Positions 1 through 9,919 of a stretch of 64,000 bases of DNA are shown in pieces; position 1 is the first letter of the stretch; each line of letters opens with the position of its first letter. Position numbers and translations under genes: made by a program. Below the pieces are notes generated by a model, which had not been told where the DNA came from, ran no database searches, and saw nothing but the letters and a program-made list of their open reading frames with translations. Source of the DNA: Gnetum montanum (lineage: Eukaryota > Streptophyta > Gnetopsida > Gnetales > Gnetaceae); contig MNCI01001825.1 of assembly GCA_015680685.1 (NCBI GenBank), positions 889,328-953,327 on the forward strand, read 5' to 3'.

Positions 1-108
1 GCGAGGCTGGTGCCACTCCCAAACTAGTTACACCCTTCATACCATCCAAACCTAAGTGCTTATCAAGTTCAACATCATGTTTCCGGAATTGGATCAACAT
101 CCTCTATC

Positions 109-762
109 TTGCCATATTATTATTATTCTCCTCAATACTATCAATCCATATCCTCACCAAGAAGACCACCACATTGGGTACCTTACAGTTCTCCTCAATC
201 TCAAAATTCTCATCCTTCACCTCCTTCTACATCACCACCAATTGTACATGAAGGGTTTGCACCGCAGCATCAACCCACAAATGTTACTTGTGCTACTACT
301 AATAATAGTAGTGGAAACCCACCACACCAAAGGCGTCCCTTCTTTAGACATGATCGTCGAAAGGGAAACCTTAGTTTCGAAACCACTGCATCCTCCAACT
401 CAACACAAGTTCAACACTGTGATGCATCTTCCTCTTTGAACCCAACGCCTCATGTTACCTTATCAGGGCCACCACTCAATACTCCAACAACCATGGGGCC
501 CAGTGAATATAGCCATATGGGGAGACATGTTGATCCTTGCATACCATCTTATGATCACAAGTACCATAGTGGGTCAACCCCTTATAAATTAACCACATCT
601 TATAACTTGCCCCACTATGTCAACTTTAATCAAGTGTGTGAACCTCAATGGGGTAAGTATGACCAGGTCCTAATATTTCTAGCATGCAAGGATCCTAACC
701 TTTCATTTATTAGTTCTATGCATGCTCAACTGTTTAGCTATGGGGGGTATCCTCCATTCTAA
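109..762 (+). pseudogene. gag C-terminal region (element A), Pro/Ser/His/Gln-rich
   Basis: This is an uninterrupted 217-residue frame, rich in Pro, Ser, Tyr, His and Asn, with a basic patch (about residues 72-88, with QRR, RHDRRKG). Composition and place match the low-complexity, RNA-binding C-terminal part of Gag in elements D and B (Tyr/Gln/Pro/His-rich runs before protease in D). It has no enzyme motif. The frame ends within 25 bp of an internal polypurine stretch and then the same AT-rich spacer that follows integrase in A2. This is why I read A as gag-only. The true start is left of the window; Met at 109 is only the first ATG in the frame. The domain is recognised by context, not by a strong motif. 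Confidence 0.5.
735..749 (+). promoter_or_regulatory. internal PPT-like site of element A
   Basis: The stretch AGCTATGGGGGG just before the gag stop resembles the 3' PPT core of this superfamily (AGTYRTGGGGG). It stands at the same place, right before the spacer, as the internal site of A2, B, D, F and G. Confidence 0.45.
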
Positions 763-2146
763 CAACACAGAATTAATAAATGTTTTTCTATTTCTTTAAT
801 TTTTCAACTTTTTGTTTTCTAGTTTTTCACCTTTTAATTTATTGCTTTATCTTTTTGTCTTTTTATCTTTTTATGAGTAATCTCATCTATGAATAAAGCA
901 CTCATGTGACTCATTAGTTGAGGTGTTGTTCTTCGCTGTCAAGTCTCAGGTGACTAATTACTTGAACAATGAGCCCACAACATCCACCTACTCATTCCAT
1001 TAATAAGAGGTTCTACCTTGGGTACAACAATATTCCTAATCATTAAAACTTAAAGTAATCTTGTGTTCATTATACCTTGCACGAAGAAGAATTGACTAAG
1101 TAGGAATGACCAGGGTGTGACATTAGAGGGACTTGTGGATTCTCTTTGGTGACATTTGTAGGAGTTATCATGCAACTTGTTTGTACTAAGATCCTTGTAG
1201 ATCTAATGAAAAATGGGAATAAGAGTAATCAAAAGGAACTTAATCAAGGAAACTCAATGTTATTCTAGGGGGTCCCACTAGAAAGACATGTACTCATGCC
1301 TGAAGGTAGGTGGCTTCTCTGGATTAAGCACTTATAAAAATAAAAGAAAAAGCAAAGATCAAGCTCAAAGTGCCGCAAAGTAATTCCAAATCACTCCTCT
1401 CTTGAAAAAAATGCCAAGTGATCATACACCTTATTGTCATGGTACTCCTATGGTTGTCCATCATGGGATGAAACAATGTGATGTCACTAATCAGAGGAAT
1501 AGCCTTGGTCTTAATTTTGGAGTGATGGGTGAATGACACATTAATCACATCCTACACTCAAGATTCATTATGCCTTGGGTCAGCCACCTCATGTCCCAAT
1601 CTCTGCAATCCCTTCTACAATTCGCCTCATCTCATTGTCCATGTATTTGTGACTTATGTTTTGTGTAGCATTGCATTCATACCTCATCACAGTGGTATCT
1701 ACATGTGTGTGTTTTGTGGAACTGGTGTGGATTACATTTAACCCTTCTAGTGCCTATATAAATTTTAAGGTGTGGTTACACAAGGGAATTATAGGTTGGA
1801 ACCTACTTTGGGGAGGACCCACTTGTGTGACTTTTGTAATTTGTACTTGTTGCATACCACCACATCATTTTATACCCTTTGAGTACTTCATTGTTAAATC
1901 TATTCTTTCCTTTGTCATAATTTTATCAAACATTCCTCAAAACCATTCCATGTCCTTCTATGTATCACATAAACAACTCAAGTCAGACATTAAACTTTTA
2001 AGGAAACTTCCTTGAAAAAAAATTTCTAAGTCTAAAATCATACTAAGCAAAGAATTCAACATTTATTAAAGGCAATGAGTAAAGTATGAAATAATCAAAC
2101 TTCTTTCAATAACCTTACTAACAATTGATCTTTGTGTGATTATAGA
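763..2146 (+). other. element A spacer between gag and ORF3
   Basis: No gene is visible. The stretch starts AT/T-rich and then carries blocks shared with the A2 spacer (about 5860-7550): a TGAGYCCACRWCATCCACC block near 970-990 and the motif CTAGAAAGACATG with CATGCCT about 1278-1302. A TATA-like string (CTATATAAAT) lies near 1754-1763, about 390 bp before ORF3. ORF3 is preceded by TTTGTGTGATTATAG, which fits a plant 3' splice site. Short open frames here are not conserved. Confidence 0.5.
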
Positions 2147-2640
2147 TGGCCCCTAAAAGAGGACAATAAGGAGGACCTTCTTAAGGTGCAACTGAATGCC
2201 CAGGGGGAGGCAGATACCAAAGACCTCATGCTGAACATGCAGAGCAGGAGGCACAATCATTCAGCATCCATCAGGGACCTCCTATCACTACAAAATCTGG
2301 CTAAGCAAAAGGTGGATAGGTCAGGGCCTGAGCCTATGAAGAAGAACGACAGCTATTTGTGGCATGCCATGTCAAGGCCAATCAAGTGTTTCTGTAGCTG
2401 CCATGTCCATGAAAAGTGCCGACTCCATCAAACATTAGAACATCAGCATGGATGGCTCATAATCCTTGGATAGAAGAGAGAAACATCAGACCCTTATTCA
2501 ATGGTATCAATCTTAGAAGCCTAGTGCGTAGGACAAAAGAAAGGCACCCATGGAGGAACCACCTCCATATGGAACCAGGAGTTCCAATAGAGTTTTGTAA
2601 TTTTGTGTCTGTGTTCCAATTTTGTTTTGTTTAATCCCAC
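2147..2640 (+). pseudogene. ORF3 of element A, short form, decayed
   Basis: The frame starts ATGGCCCCTAAAAG (residues MAPKRG) right after a splice-acceptor-like TATAG. Several in-frame TAA/TAG stops interrupt it. The C-terminal part (from about 2403) reads LPCP-x-x-VPTPSNIR, then a WMAHNPW block and the end near 2630. This aligns with the ORF3 C-terminus of G (LPCPWDVPTPAHI), D (LPCPWDVPILANI) and A2. The long coiled-coil middle seen in those elements is absent, so A carries either an internally deleted or a short original form. Its function is unknown. Confidence 0.5.
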
Positions 2641-2742
2641 ATTGCAACTTGAATAATTTCTAGTTAGTCAATAATCCCATACCTATTCATTGTGTAATCA
2701 ATTGGACTCGTTCTCATTTTGTTTAACTTAAGGACGAGTTGT

Positions 2743-2760
2743 TATTCAGTTGTGATGGTA
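2743..2760 (+). other. polypurine tract of element A
   Basis: TTCAGTTGTGATGGTA lies directly before the LTR start TGAAGA. It is the counterpart of TTCAGTTGTGGGGATG in A2. This is the expected plus-strand primer site for reverse transcription. Confidence 0.75.
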
Positions 2761-3623
2761 TGAAGAATCATGGTTTGTTAGGTGTTGATATTAGACCCTT
2801 GTTAACCAGGTGCTGATATCAGACCCCTGTTATCGAACCCTTGATATCTGATGAGTCTTGATATCAGACCCCCGATATCGTAGTTTCCATGTGAGCCTAT
2901 AAATACACAATGGGGTGCATGGGAAAGTCAATAGTTAGTTTAGTGTTAGAGTAGAGTCTTTTTGTCATTTTTTCCTCTCAACTCTTTTCCCCTAGTGCAT
3001 GCCCATAGTGTGATGATTGTAATTATACAGTACCTTTATTTGAGTGTGACGTACTTGGACATGCACATGACCAAAAATAAAGATCAAGACTACTTCATCA
3101 TTGTAGCATTCACTTAGTTTAATTATTTAATTGTTATTGTTATTTAATTACTTTCTTAATTAATTCTCTACCCTCAACTCCTTAAACATGGAATGAGTAT
3201 GACTTAATCATGAGCATTCAAGTGTGACCACTTGGTATCCTAGTAGCGTACCTAGCACATGCACTTGGTAATCCCAGCAGTAGTCATACACGAGGTCCAA
3301 GATGTGTACAGATGATTAAAGGAACAAATGCTCATCGCACTTAGGCTAGCTTAGACTCTCTTCACCCTTTCCCTCTTAGGTCAAGAAAAGTTATTTCCAT
3401 TGCCTCTAGGAGTAGCAATAGCTTAGGACCACATCTTACACCTCACTTTGGACTAAACCATACGTGAAAAAGCAAATACTAGTCTAGGTGGGAAGACAAT
3501 GAACTGCTATCAACAAGTAACTATCTAGATACCACAACTAGCCTATCTGTAGAGTTCGACCAGATCATGGGTGAAACGCTCGTATTTGTATGGTTGAGTG
3601 TAGGGGTACCTCGCCACTCATCA
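2761..3623 (+). repeat. 3' LTR of element A (863 bp)
   Basis: It starts TGAAGAATCA (family form TGATGAATCA) and ends CACTCATCA. The U3 part (about 2786-2881) holds repeated GATATC palindromes at 2815, 2843, 2860 and 2874 plus decayed copies. A TATA box (TATAAATA, 2898-2905) follows 19 bp after the last one, and a polyadenylation signal AATAAA is at about 3076. The last 60 bp contain the family end, with TACGTGA-type spacing replaced by GGGTGAAACGCTCGTATT and TAGGGGTACCTCGCCACTC. It belongs to the GATATC subfamily with B, C and E. Confidence 0.88.
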
Positions 3624-4460
3624 TCATGGATGATTTTTCCACCTATGAAGCTACATTTAAGTAAGCCATGGACTACCTTGATCAAGTACTAAAGAGATGT
3701 GTTGAAACAAATCTATGGCTCAACTAGCAAAAGAGCCATCTCATGGTCAAAGAAAGCATTGTACTGGGGCATAGAATCACTCAAGCAGGGATTGAGGTAG
3801 ACCTAGAGAAGATAAAGGTCATCCAAGGAATAACATGCTAGCTAGAGATAGTTAAAGATGTTTGGTCATTCCTTATACACACTAGCTACTACCAGTGATT
3901 CATAGAGAATTTTTATAAGATCGCAAAACCGTTGATAGAGTTTATAAAGAAAGATGCACCTTTTGTCTAGACTAAGGAATGTGAACATATATTCCAATAG
4001 TTAATGGAGAAACTTTTAGAAACACCAATCCTACATGCACTAGAGTAGTCCAGACCTTTCCACATCATGATGGATGCATTTAACTATGCCTTGGGAGTAG
4101 TGCTCACACAGATGAATGATAAGAAATGCCCATACCACATCCACTGCATGAGCTAAAGCATTGTGGAAGCACAATTAAATTACACCATCATAGAAAAAGA
4201 ACTAATGGTCATGGTGTATGCTCTTGAAAAGTTCAAGCACTATGTGCACATGGACCATAGTGCACATGGACCATAGTGCAATCCACTTCCTCATGAAGAA
4301 ACCAATGGTGAGTCCTTGTATCATACGGTGGCTCATGATCTTATTGAAATTCGATCTCATGATGGTAGATCAAAAAGGGATCCAAAATGTGGTCACTGAC
4401 CACCTCTCTCACTTAAGATGGGATAATAAAGAGGAGGAGAGCCCACTCTCTAATTAGTTT
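3624..4460 (+). pseudogene. A2 reverse transcriptase C-part and RNase H (pol), decayed
   Basis: The sequence opens in the YxDD box (ATGGATGATTTTTCC, MDDFSTY) and continues with the thumb/connection typical of Ty3/gypsy RT (LGHRITQAGIEVDLEKI, then SYYQ-FIENFYKIAKPL). RNase H follows from about 4060 (HIMMDAFNYALG with its Asp, then LNYTIIEKELMVMVYALEKF with its Glu, then MDHSAI with Asp). There are about eight in-frame stops, most explained by C->T. At 4242-4277 a 16-bp unit is duplicated in tandem (GTGCACATGGACCATA) and the usual LGYKVF segment is missing. The N-terminal RT lies left of element A, outside the window. Confidence 0.85.
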
Positions 4461-4679
4461 CCAGACGAACTCCTCTTTACAAGAGCACTAAATGACCAAA
4501 TGCCTATAAAAATGACCAGGTATAATGGCATCCTCATCTATCTTCTTACTCAAAAAATGCCACAAGATCTTGACTTTAGAAAGAGGCAAAAATTTCTCCA
4601 TTGGGCCAAATAGTTCATGGAAATCAATGGACACCTTTACAAGTTGTGCGTCAATGACCTGATTTGTTGGTGTGTCCTT

Positions 4680-5760
4680 GATGAAGATCAATTGCGTGTT
4701 CTCTAGGATGCTCATGAAGGACCTTGTGGAGGCCACTATGCAGGGAGATGCATGGCCATAAAAATCTTGATGGTAGGATACTATTGGCCTACAATCTTCA
4801 AGGATGCCCACTAGTTTGTCCAATCTTGTGAACATTGTCAACGAGATGAGGGGATAACCACTTGCATGGAAGGTCCTTAATAGTGGATTCAACCATTGGA
4901 ACCTTTTAACATATGAGGCGTTGACTTCATGGGTCCCATCACATCTATGTCCAATAGAAAGGCATATATTATTATAGCAATCAACTATTGCACAAAATTG
5001 GCAGAAGTAGTAGCTTTTACTGATTATACATGATCCACTGCTGCTAGGTTTATATAAGAAAATATTGTAAATGGGTTTGCGGTGCGATGTTCACTAATTT
5101 CTTACAATGGAACTCATTTCACAAGTGCCAATTTTAGAAAGTTAATGTAATGCTTAGGGGTTGAACATAAATTAACAACACCTTACGATCCCCAAACCAA
5201 TAGTTAAGCAAAGGTAACCAACCGGAAGATCACAAAAATACTAATATGGACCATTAGCAAATATAGGAAAGATTGAAGTACAAAACTTAACAATGCCCTT
5301 TGGGCTTACCATTCAACATGGAAACTTCCTATTAGCTATTCTCCCTATGAGTTGGTGTATGAAAAACTTCCAATGCTCTCGATTCAATCTAAGCTTCATA
5401 TACTCTCAACAACTTGTGATCTAGATTGTGACCTAAGTCTAGCATAGAAAGAAAGATTGATAAACCTATATGAAAATTGATTAGTGGTCCTATCTTTGAA
5501 TGATGTGCACAAGGCATTCAACAAGAAACGTCATGTCCTAAGAATACAAAAGGTAAAACTTCAACTAGGAGATAAGGTCCTCTATTGGAACCCCACACAT
5601 TTACCCCAGAAGGAAAAATTTCAAACATTGTGGAAGGGACTTTATATAATTGATAAAACCTTTCCCTCAAGATCCATGTTAATCTACAAGCCTAAAAGCC
5701 CAAATAAAAAGTAGTTGGTCAACATCTAACAAGTAAAACCTTTCCTCGAACCAAGACAAG
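4680..5760 (+). pseudogene. A2 integrase (pol), decayed
   Basis: The zinc-binding HHCC region is around 4700-4860 (HEGPCGGHYAGRCMAIKIL, then Cys-x2-Cys as SCEHCQ). The DDE core follows about 4900-5260: WGVDFMGPI-type first Asp block, then LISYNGTHF, where the second Asp of the usual D-N-G is replaced, and VEHKLTTPY. The end of the core reads WSTKL-type and AYHSTWKLPISYSPYELVYE. The C-terminal GPY/F-like domain is an open frame (5484-5714) with LGDKVLYWNPTHLP and LWKGLYII. The KLxxALWAY and KxPIGxxPY style is Athila-like. There are several stops and the second catalytic Asp is lost, so it is inactive. Confidence 0.85.
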
Positions 5761-5823
5761 CCAGTGCAACTACCACGTTGACAGATGGACAACCACGTTC
5801 CATTTTTTGGATCTCCTTCTTCC

Positions 5824-5849
5824 AACTTAGTAGTGGGGGAGATGGCCAT
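5824..5849 (+). promoter_or_regulatory. internal PPT-like site of A2
   Basis: AACTTAGTAGTGGGGGAGAT lies just after the integrase frame. It matches the LTR-adjacent PPT (TTCAGTTGTGGGG) in its core and recurs at the same place in D, F, G, B and A. It could be a second plus-strand start during reverse transcription. Confidence 0.5.
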
Positions 5850-7437
5850 CTGTGCTAACAATCCATATGGCTTCTCAGTTTTTCTACTTTTTGTTTTTCA
5901 CATTTTTGATTTTTACAAAATATTTATTGTACAAATTTTTGATTTTCAAATTTTTCTAATTTTACATCATCATTAGTACCTTTGAGCCTTTCTTGATTAT
6001 TTTACACTTTCTTGTATATTTTTTTTGAGTGTGACTTTTCATCATTTTTGCTAATAAAAGTGCTTTATTACCACAAGACACAGTTCTGCTGTTACTATTT
6101 ACTAATGATGGTTTGTGCTTAATGTTGTGATTGTCGATGTCTGGTTTCTCTTTTTGAATTCTAATGTCTGATGACTATGACATGGTTTATTTTTCATGGA
6201 ACAAGCAGTGAGTCCACGTCATCCACCCATCAAATAAACTCTATGGTTTTCCTTGTTCTGGGAATTTGAGATCCCTTCCATTAAAAAAACTTTTAATCAA
6301 TCGGTGACCTTGGTAGTTCTGGAATTAGGAAGGATTCAAAGGTTTGTAAAGGATGTGACTTCAAGGGGACTCAATACTCTTTGTACTCTTTTATTGGCTT
6401 GAGTTCTTGAGTGTTTTTTATGAACTTCTTATGATTCCATTTCAACCACTAATAGGAAGTCAAAGAATGTCTTTGCATGGTGTGGTTCCCATCCAAAAAT
6501 TCAAAAAAAAAATGATGGGAATTCAAAATAAAATCCTTAGACATAATAAATGAATAATTCTTTGCATGGTGTGGTTTCTATCCAAAAATTCAAAAAAAAA
6601 AACATGATGGGAATTCAAAGCACACCCCTTAGATAAATAAATAGGCTACAAGCATTGGTTATGGGGCTAGAAAGACATGCATCCATGCCTAAAGGTCCCC
6701 TCTAACTAAGGCCCTATCTCACTTCCTACTTTTCTCTTTCCTTCTCTTTATGGATTGGTGGTTGTTTTGTGGAAGCACCCTCGTGTCTCATGTGGATGGA
6801 TTGATCTTAGAGTGGTGATGTGAAGTCACTGAAAGCGGCTGGTTTTGGTTTGGACTAGGGATGGATCTTCTCAGGTCATTTTAAAAAAAAAATTCACAAG
6901 GGACTTCTTATGACCTTAGTTCAAAATTTCATTCCACCTTCTTTGTCATCCATCCATGCTGCCATAACTCACCTCACTACCAAGTTCTATATTATGCTCT
7001 ATGTCTTGGTCTGATGTGTTTGAATTCTTAGATAAATTCTTTTTGGCTGGTCTTTAACTTTTCAAACCATTAATCAACTATGAGGCCCATAGACTTCTTA
7101 GTTAAGGTTATGCAAGGGTAATAAGGACATGAGCTTGCTATGGGGAGAACCCACCTGCATAGCTCTTGGTTTGGTTAGTTAGGTTCCTTACCTTAGACAT
7201 TGCTACAATCCTACCTTTTGCATATTCCATTATGTATTCCGCTTAGTTCTCCTTGACCTTTTACTTCATTCATCCCTTGAATCATTTTTCCTCATTTTTC
7301 AAATTTATGAGCTCCAACACCCTCTTCTCATATTTTCATACTGTTCATGACCCTTTGAGCTTTCATTTGAACCTAATTTCATTAAAAAACTCTTTGTATT
7401 TTGAAAGTTTAATTAAAGTCAAAGATCATCTCTGGTG
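5850..7437 (+). other. A2 spacer downstream of pol
   Basis: I see no gene. There is a long T-rich stretch (about 5870-6060), then blocks shared with the spacers of A, F and G. A repeat of about 100 bp occurs twice (about 6470-6520 and 6560-6620). Each copy has GCATGGTGTGGTT, CATCCAAAAATTC, an A-run and GATGGGAATTC, which can pair as a hairpin (CCCATC/GATGGG). Another shared motif, CTAGAAAGACATGCATCC and ATGCCTAAAGG, is near 6668-6693. Confidence 0.6.
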
Positions 7438-7492
7438 GTCAACAATTGCGTTGATGAGGCCTTGTCGACACAACCCAAAAACCCTATATATA
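7438..7492 (+). promoter_or_regulatory. internal promoter-like module upstream of ORF3 (A2)
   Basis: GTTGATGAGGCCTTGTCGAC (7450-7469) is a 20-bp palindrome centred on GGCC with only transition mismatches. It is the same module as in the U3 of the A2, D and G LTRs. A TATATATA box (7485-7492) follows 16 bp later, and ORF3 starts within about 70-130 bp. The order of module, TATA box and ORF copies the LTR promoter layout. Confidence 0.5.
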
Positions 7493-7559
7493 CCATTGTA
7501 AACTTTGAAATTTTTATCATTTGCCTCATAACACATAGAAGGACTTGACTTAGATACGC

Positions 7560-8640
7560 CAAGAGAACAAAGCACTAACCACAGAAAATCATCACTTGCG
7601 CAATATTGATTCCCAAAAAGAACAAATGTAGGAGTTCATTTATCAACAATAGGAGCAACTACCTAGGGTGAATATTGAATTAAGAAAATTGGCCATAGAA
7701 TATCAAAATCTGTCGATGAAAGAAGTTCGTACCTTACATTAGAAATCTACTATTGAGATTACCACTTGGAAAAATGAAGTTTTGTAGTTTGAAAGAGTTA
7801 AAAATCACTATAGAGACCAGGTTGGCTTGCAGAAGGAAGTAAATAAAAAGCACATCCAGATGGCAAAGGCAAAAGTAAATGAAGCTCTTTAGCAGCTTCA
7901 ACAAGGAAAAGAAGTTTGGTAGCCCATCATTGATGGGATTGATGCTTATAATAATGTGGAGATCCCATTAAAGGAGTTTTAGATAGAATAGATGACAAAA
8001 TACATGGAGTTGGCCAATCTCTGCTATGCGAACCTAGTAATGCTGACTATTGGATGACCATGGTTAGAGTTAGAAAAATAAGTGGCTAGCTCATATTTTC
8101 TATACGAGGTAGAGTTCAAACAACATAAAGACACCAAGCAGAAGCTTAAGACTACACATGGTAAACTCAAAGTTCTCAGAGCACAATTCACGGATCAACA
8201 ATCAATTGCTAAGAACTTAGCCAAAAGGATGAATGATTACCAGGAGCTAAAGGATGCAGTCAAAGCATTCAAAAATGAACACAAACAATTTGCTACCTAG
8301 TTTATCAACGTGAAGGAGATCTTTTTAGCAATCCCGTGTCCCTAGGATGTGCCTGTTTTGACCCACATTGGCAAAGCTACATGGATGATGCAGTATCTTA
8401 GAAGTAAGGAGGAAAAAATGAAAGCATTACTAAATGCTTTCTACCTTCCACCAGAAGTTACAGTAGCAATAGGATAGCCATAGTCACCTTGACCACTACC
8501 CGTGCATAAAGTTAGTGAAGGTTCCTCAGAACCTCAGGAGCCACCACTGCCTAAGACTATTTGATCTTCTCCACCAAACTTCACATCATCAAGGAATGTG
8601 CTATCCAATTTTGAAGAATCATGTCATGGTGTTTAATTTT
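7560..8640 (+). pseudogene. ORF3 of A2: coiled-coil protein, decayed
   Basis: Read with about ten in-frame stops, the product is a Lys/Glu/Gln/Leu-rich coiled coil. Segments are QEQLPRVNIELRKLAIEYQN near 7640, WKNEVL and HYRDQVGLQKEVNKK near 7770-7860, ELANLCYANLVMLT near 8010, and an open stretch 8082-8300 with EVEFKQHKDTKQKLK and MNDYQELKDAVKAF. The conserved C-terminal block follows (IPCP-x-DVPVLTHIGKA, then RSKEEKMKALLNAFYLPPEV) and a Pro-rich tail (EPQEPPLPK). The same order is found in D and G. In Athila-group elements a third ORF after pol holds an env-like or unknown protein. This one shows no signal peptide or membrane segment that I can see. Its function is unknown. Confidence 0.7.
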
Positions 8641-8787
8641 GTTTCATGAACACCATCATTTTTGTAATGTGTTGATCCATACAATTAGGCATTCCATTTT
8701 TGACAAGTCAATCTATTTTGTTTATGAAAGGTCAATCAATAATCCCATACCTTCCCAATTTTGTGAAAGAACTCAGGGATAAGTTTT

Positions 8788-8805
8788 CATTCAGTTGTGG
8801 GGATG
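8788..8805 (+). other. polypurine tract of A2
   Basis: CATTCAGTTGTGGGGATG lies directly before the LTR start TGATGAGTCAC at 8806. Confidence 0.8.
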
Positions 8806-9730
8806 TGATGAGTCACATTTTTTGGCTGTGTCAATGAGGCCTCGTTGACACAACCTCATCGATTGGGCCTTATCTACAAGGCCCCATTGACAGTTCGTAT
8901 CATGCATTGACAAGGCCCCATCGATGCATCATATCATGCATCGACAAGGCCCTGTCAATGCAGTGTCCACTTTTTGGCTATAAATATGCACCTACCAACT
9001 ACATTTATGGCAATGAGATTTTAGTAGTAGCAAAGCTTTTGCAATTTGTTCATTTGAGAGTTAGAATATTTCTCCTGAGTACTTGCAATAGGAGTCATTG
9101 AGTCTACGAATCTTTATTTGAGCATTGTTGTACCTAAGCACGATAGTGTGTTCAGCAATAAAGACAAGTTTTTTGATAAACCTTGCATCATTTAATCTTG
9201 ATAATTATTTATTAAATATTTTCTAGTAATTAATCTAATGAAGTAATTAACTAATATAATCCAAATAGATTAAACATATAAGCACGACTGCTTCAAACGT
9301 AACACGTATTTGCTTGGTAATCCTAGTAGCGTTATTACTTGGTATGCCTAGTAGCATAGCACTTGGTAACCAAGTAGTGGATACGTGGGTTTAGGATGTG
9401 TGCAAAAAGTAGGACCAAATGCTTATGTTAGGATTTCTTAGATACTAGTTAATTAGTTAAATTAAATTAGTTAATCCAATTACTTTTATCTCCCTTTGAA
9501 CACCAAAACCATAAATACAAAATGATAAAAATTAGATGTATTAATTACACTTAACCATACCAATGTATGTCACAAGTGTAATTGGGAAGACAACGAACAA
9601 CCTCAAGGCAAGGTTCACTACCTAGAAGACTAGTGCATTGGAAACTATAAAGTCCACGAAATTCGACCGGATCGTACGTGAACACTTGTGATTCGTATGG
9701 TTGGGAATAGGGGTACTTTGCCACTTATCA
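8806..9730 (+). repeat. 3' LTR of A2 (925 bp)
   Basis: It starts TGATGAGTCAC and ends GCCACTTATCA. U3 (8826-8960) is an array of GTCGAC-type palindromic modules around GGCC (for example GTCAATGAGGCCTCGTTGAC), about 25-60 bp apart. It is followed by TATAAATA (8979-8986) and a polyadenylation signal near 9151-9156 (CAATAAAGAC). The last part carries GTGATTCGTATGGTTGGG, the reverse complement of the opening of every minus-strand LTR here. Confidence 0.9.
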
Positions 9731-9919
9731 GTATCCTAACACTCTACCATACAAGTCACAAGTGTCTCTGTGAGACCATTTTGTAATTCATGGATGGACA
9801 ATGTAATTTTGCTAGTCATTAATGTTAAGTTCAAGATTGTTGTCTTCCCACTTCAAGTTAGTGAAGTTTAAGTGTATGGTTTAACTCTTGGTGAGGTACA
9901 TGATAGGTGATATTGTAGG
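9731..9919 (-). repeat. LTR of element C, first fragment
   Basis: The sequence from GTATCCTAACACTCTACCAT onward aligns with about position 15 to 200 of the B LTR (GGTACCCCTATGCCCAACCAT...). So A2 inserted close to the end of this LTR. It breaks off at GTAGG (9915-9919), the duplicated target of element B, and resumes at 28347. It is the oldest layer in this part of the window. Confidence 0.75.

Larger units (their letters stand above)
1..3623 (+). mobile_element. Element A: gag-only Athila-like LTR retrotransposon, 3' part
   Basis: The 5' LTR and the start of gag lie left of the window. Visible in order are the C-terminal part of a gag-like ORF (109-762), an internal PPT-like site (735-749), an AT-rich spacer (about 780-2100), a short ORF3 (2147-2640), the PPT (2743-2760) and the 3' LTR (2761-3623). 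No protease, RT, RNase H or integrase lies between gag and the spacer, although in A2 the same spacer follows integrase. The element ends exactly where the RT motif of A2 begins, so A inserted into A2. The expected duplication after the LTR is TCATG (3624-3628); its partner is outside the window. Confidence 0.8.
3624..9730 (+). mobile_element. Element A2: Athila-like LTR retrotransposon, 3' part
   Basis: The visible part begins in the RT catalytic motif and runs RT - RNase H - integrase - internal PPT - spacer - internal promoter-like module - coiled-coil ORF3 - PPT - 3' LTR. The 5' part is left of the window, split off by element A. Many in-frame TAG/TAA/TGA codons show that it is dead. It sits in the LTR of element C: the bases after 9730 (GTATCCTAACAC) align with about position 15 onward of the C LTR. 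Confidence 0.88.

Noticed and set aside
56-439. 127-codon frame rich in His and Leu overlapping the gag frame of A
   Set aside because: Shadow of the 109-762 frame in another phase; low-complexity composition follows from the Pro/Ser/His codons of that frame.
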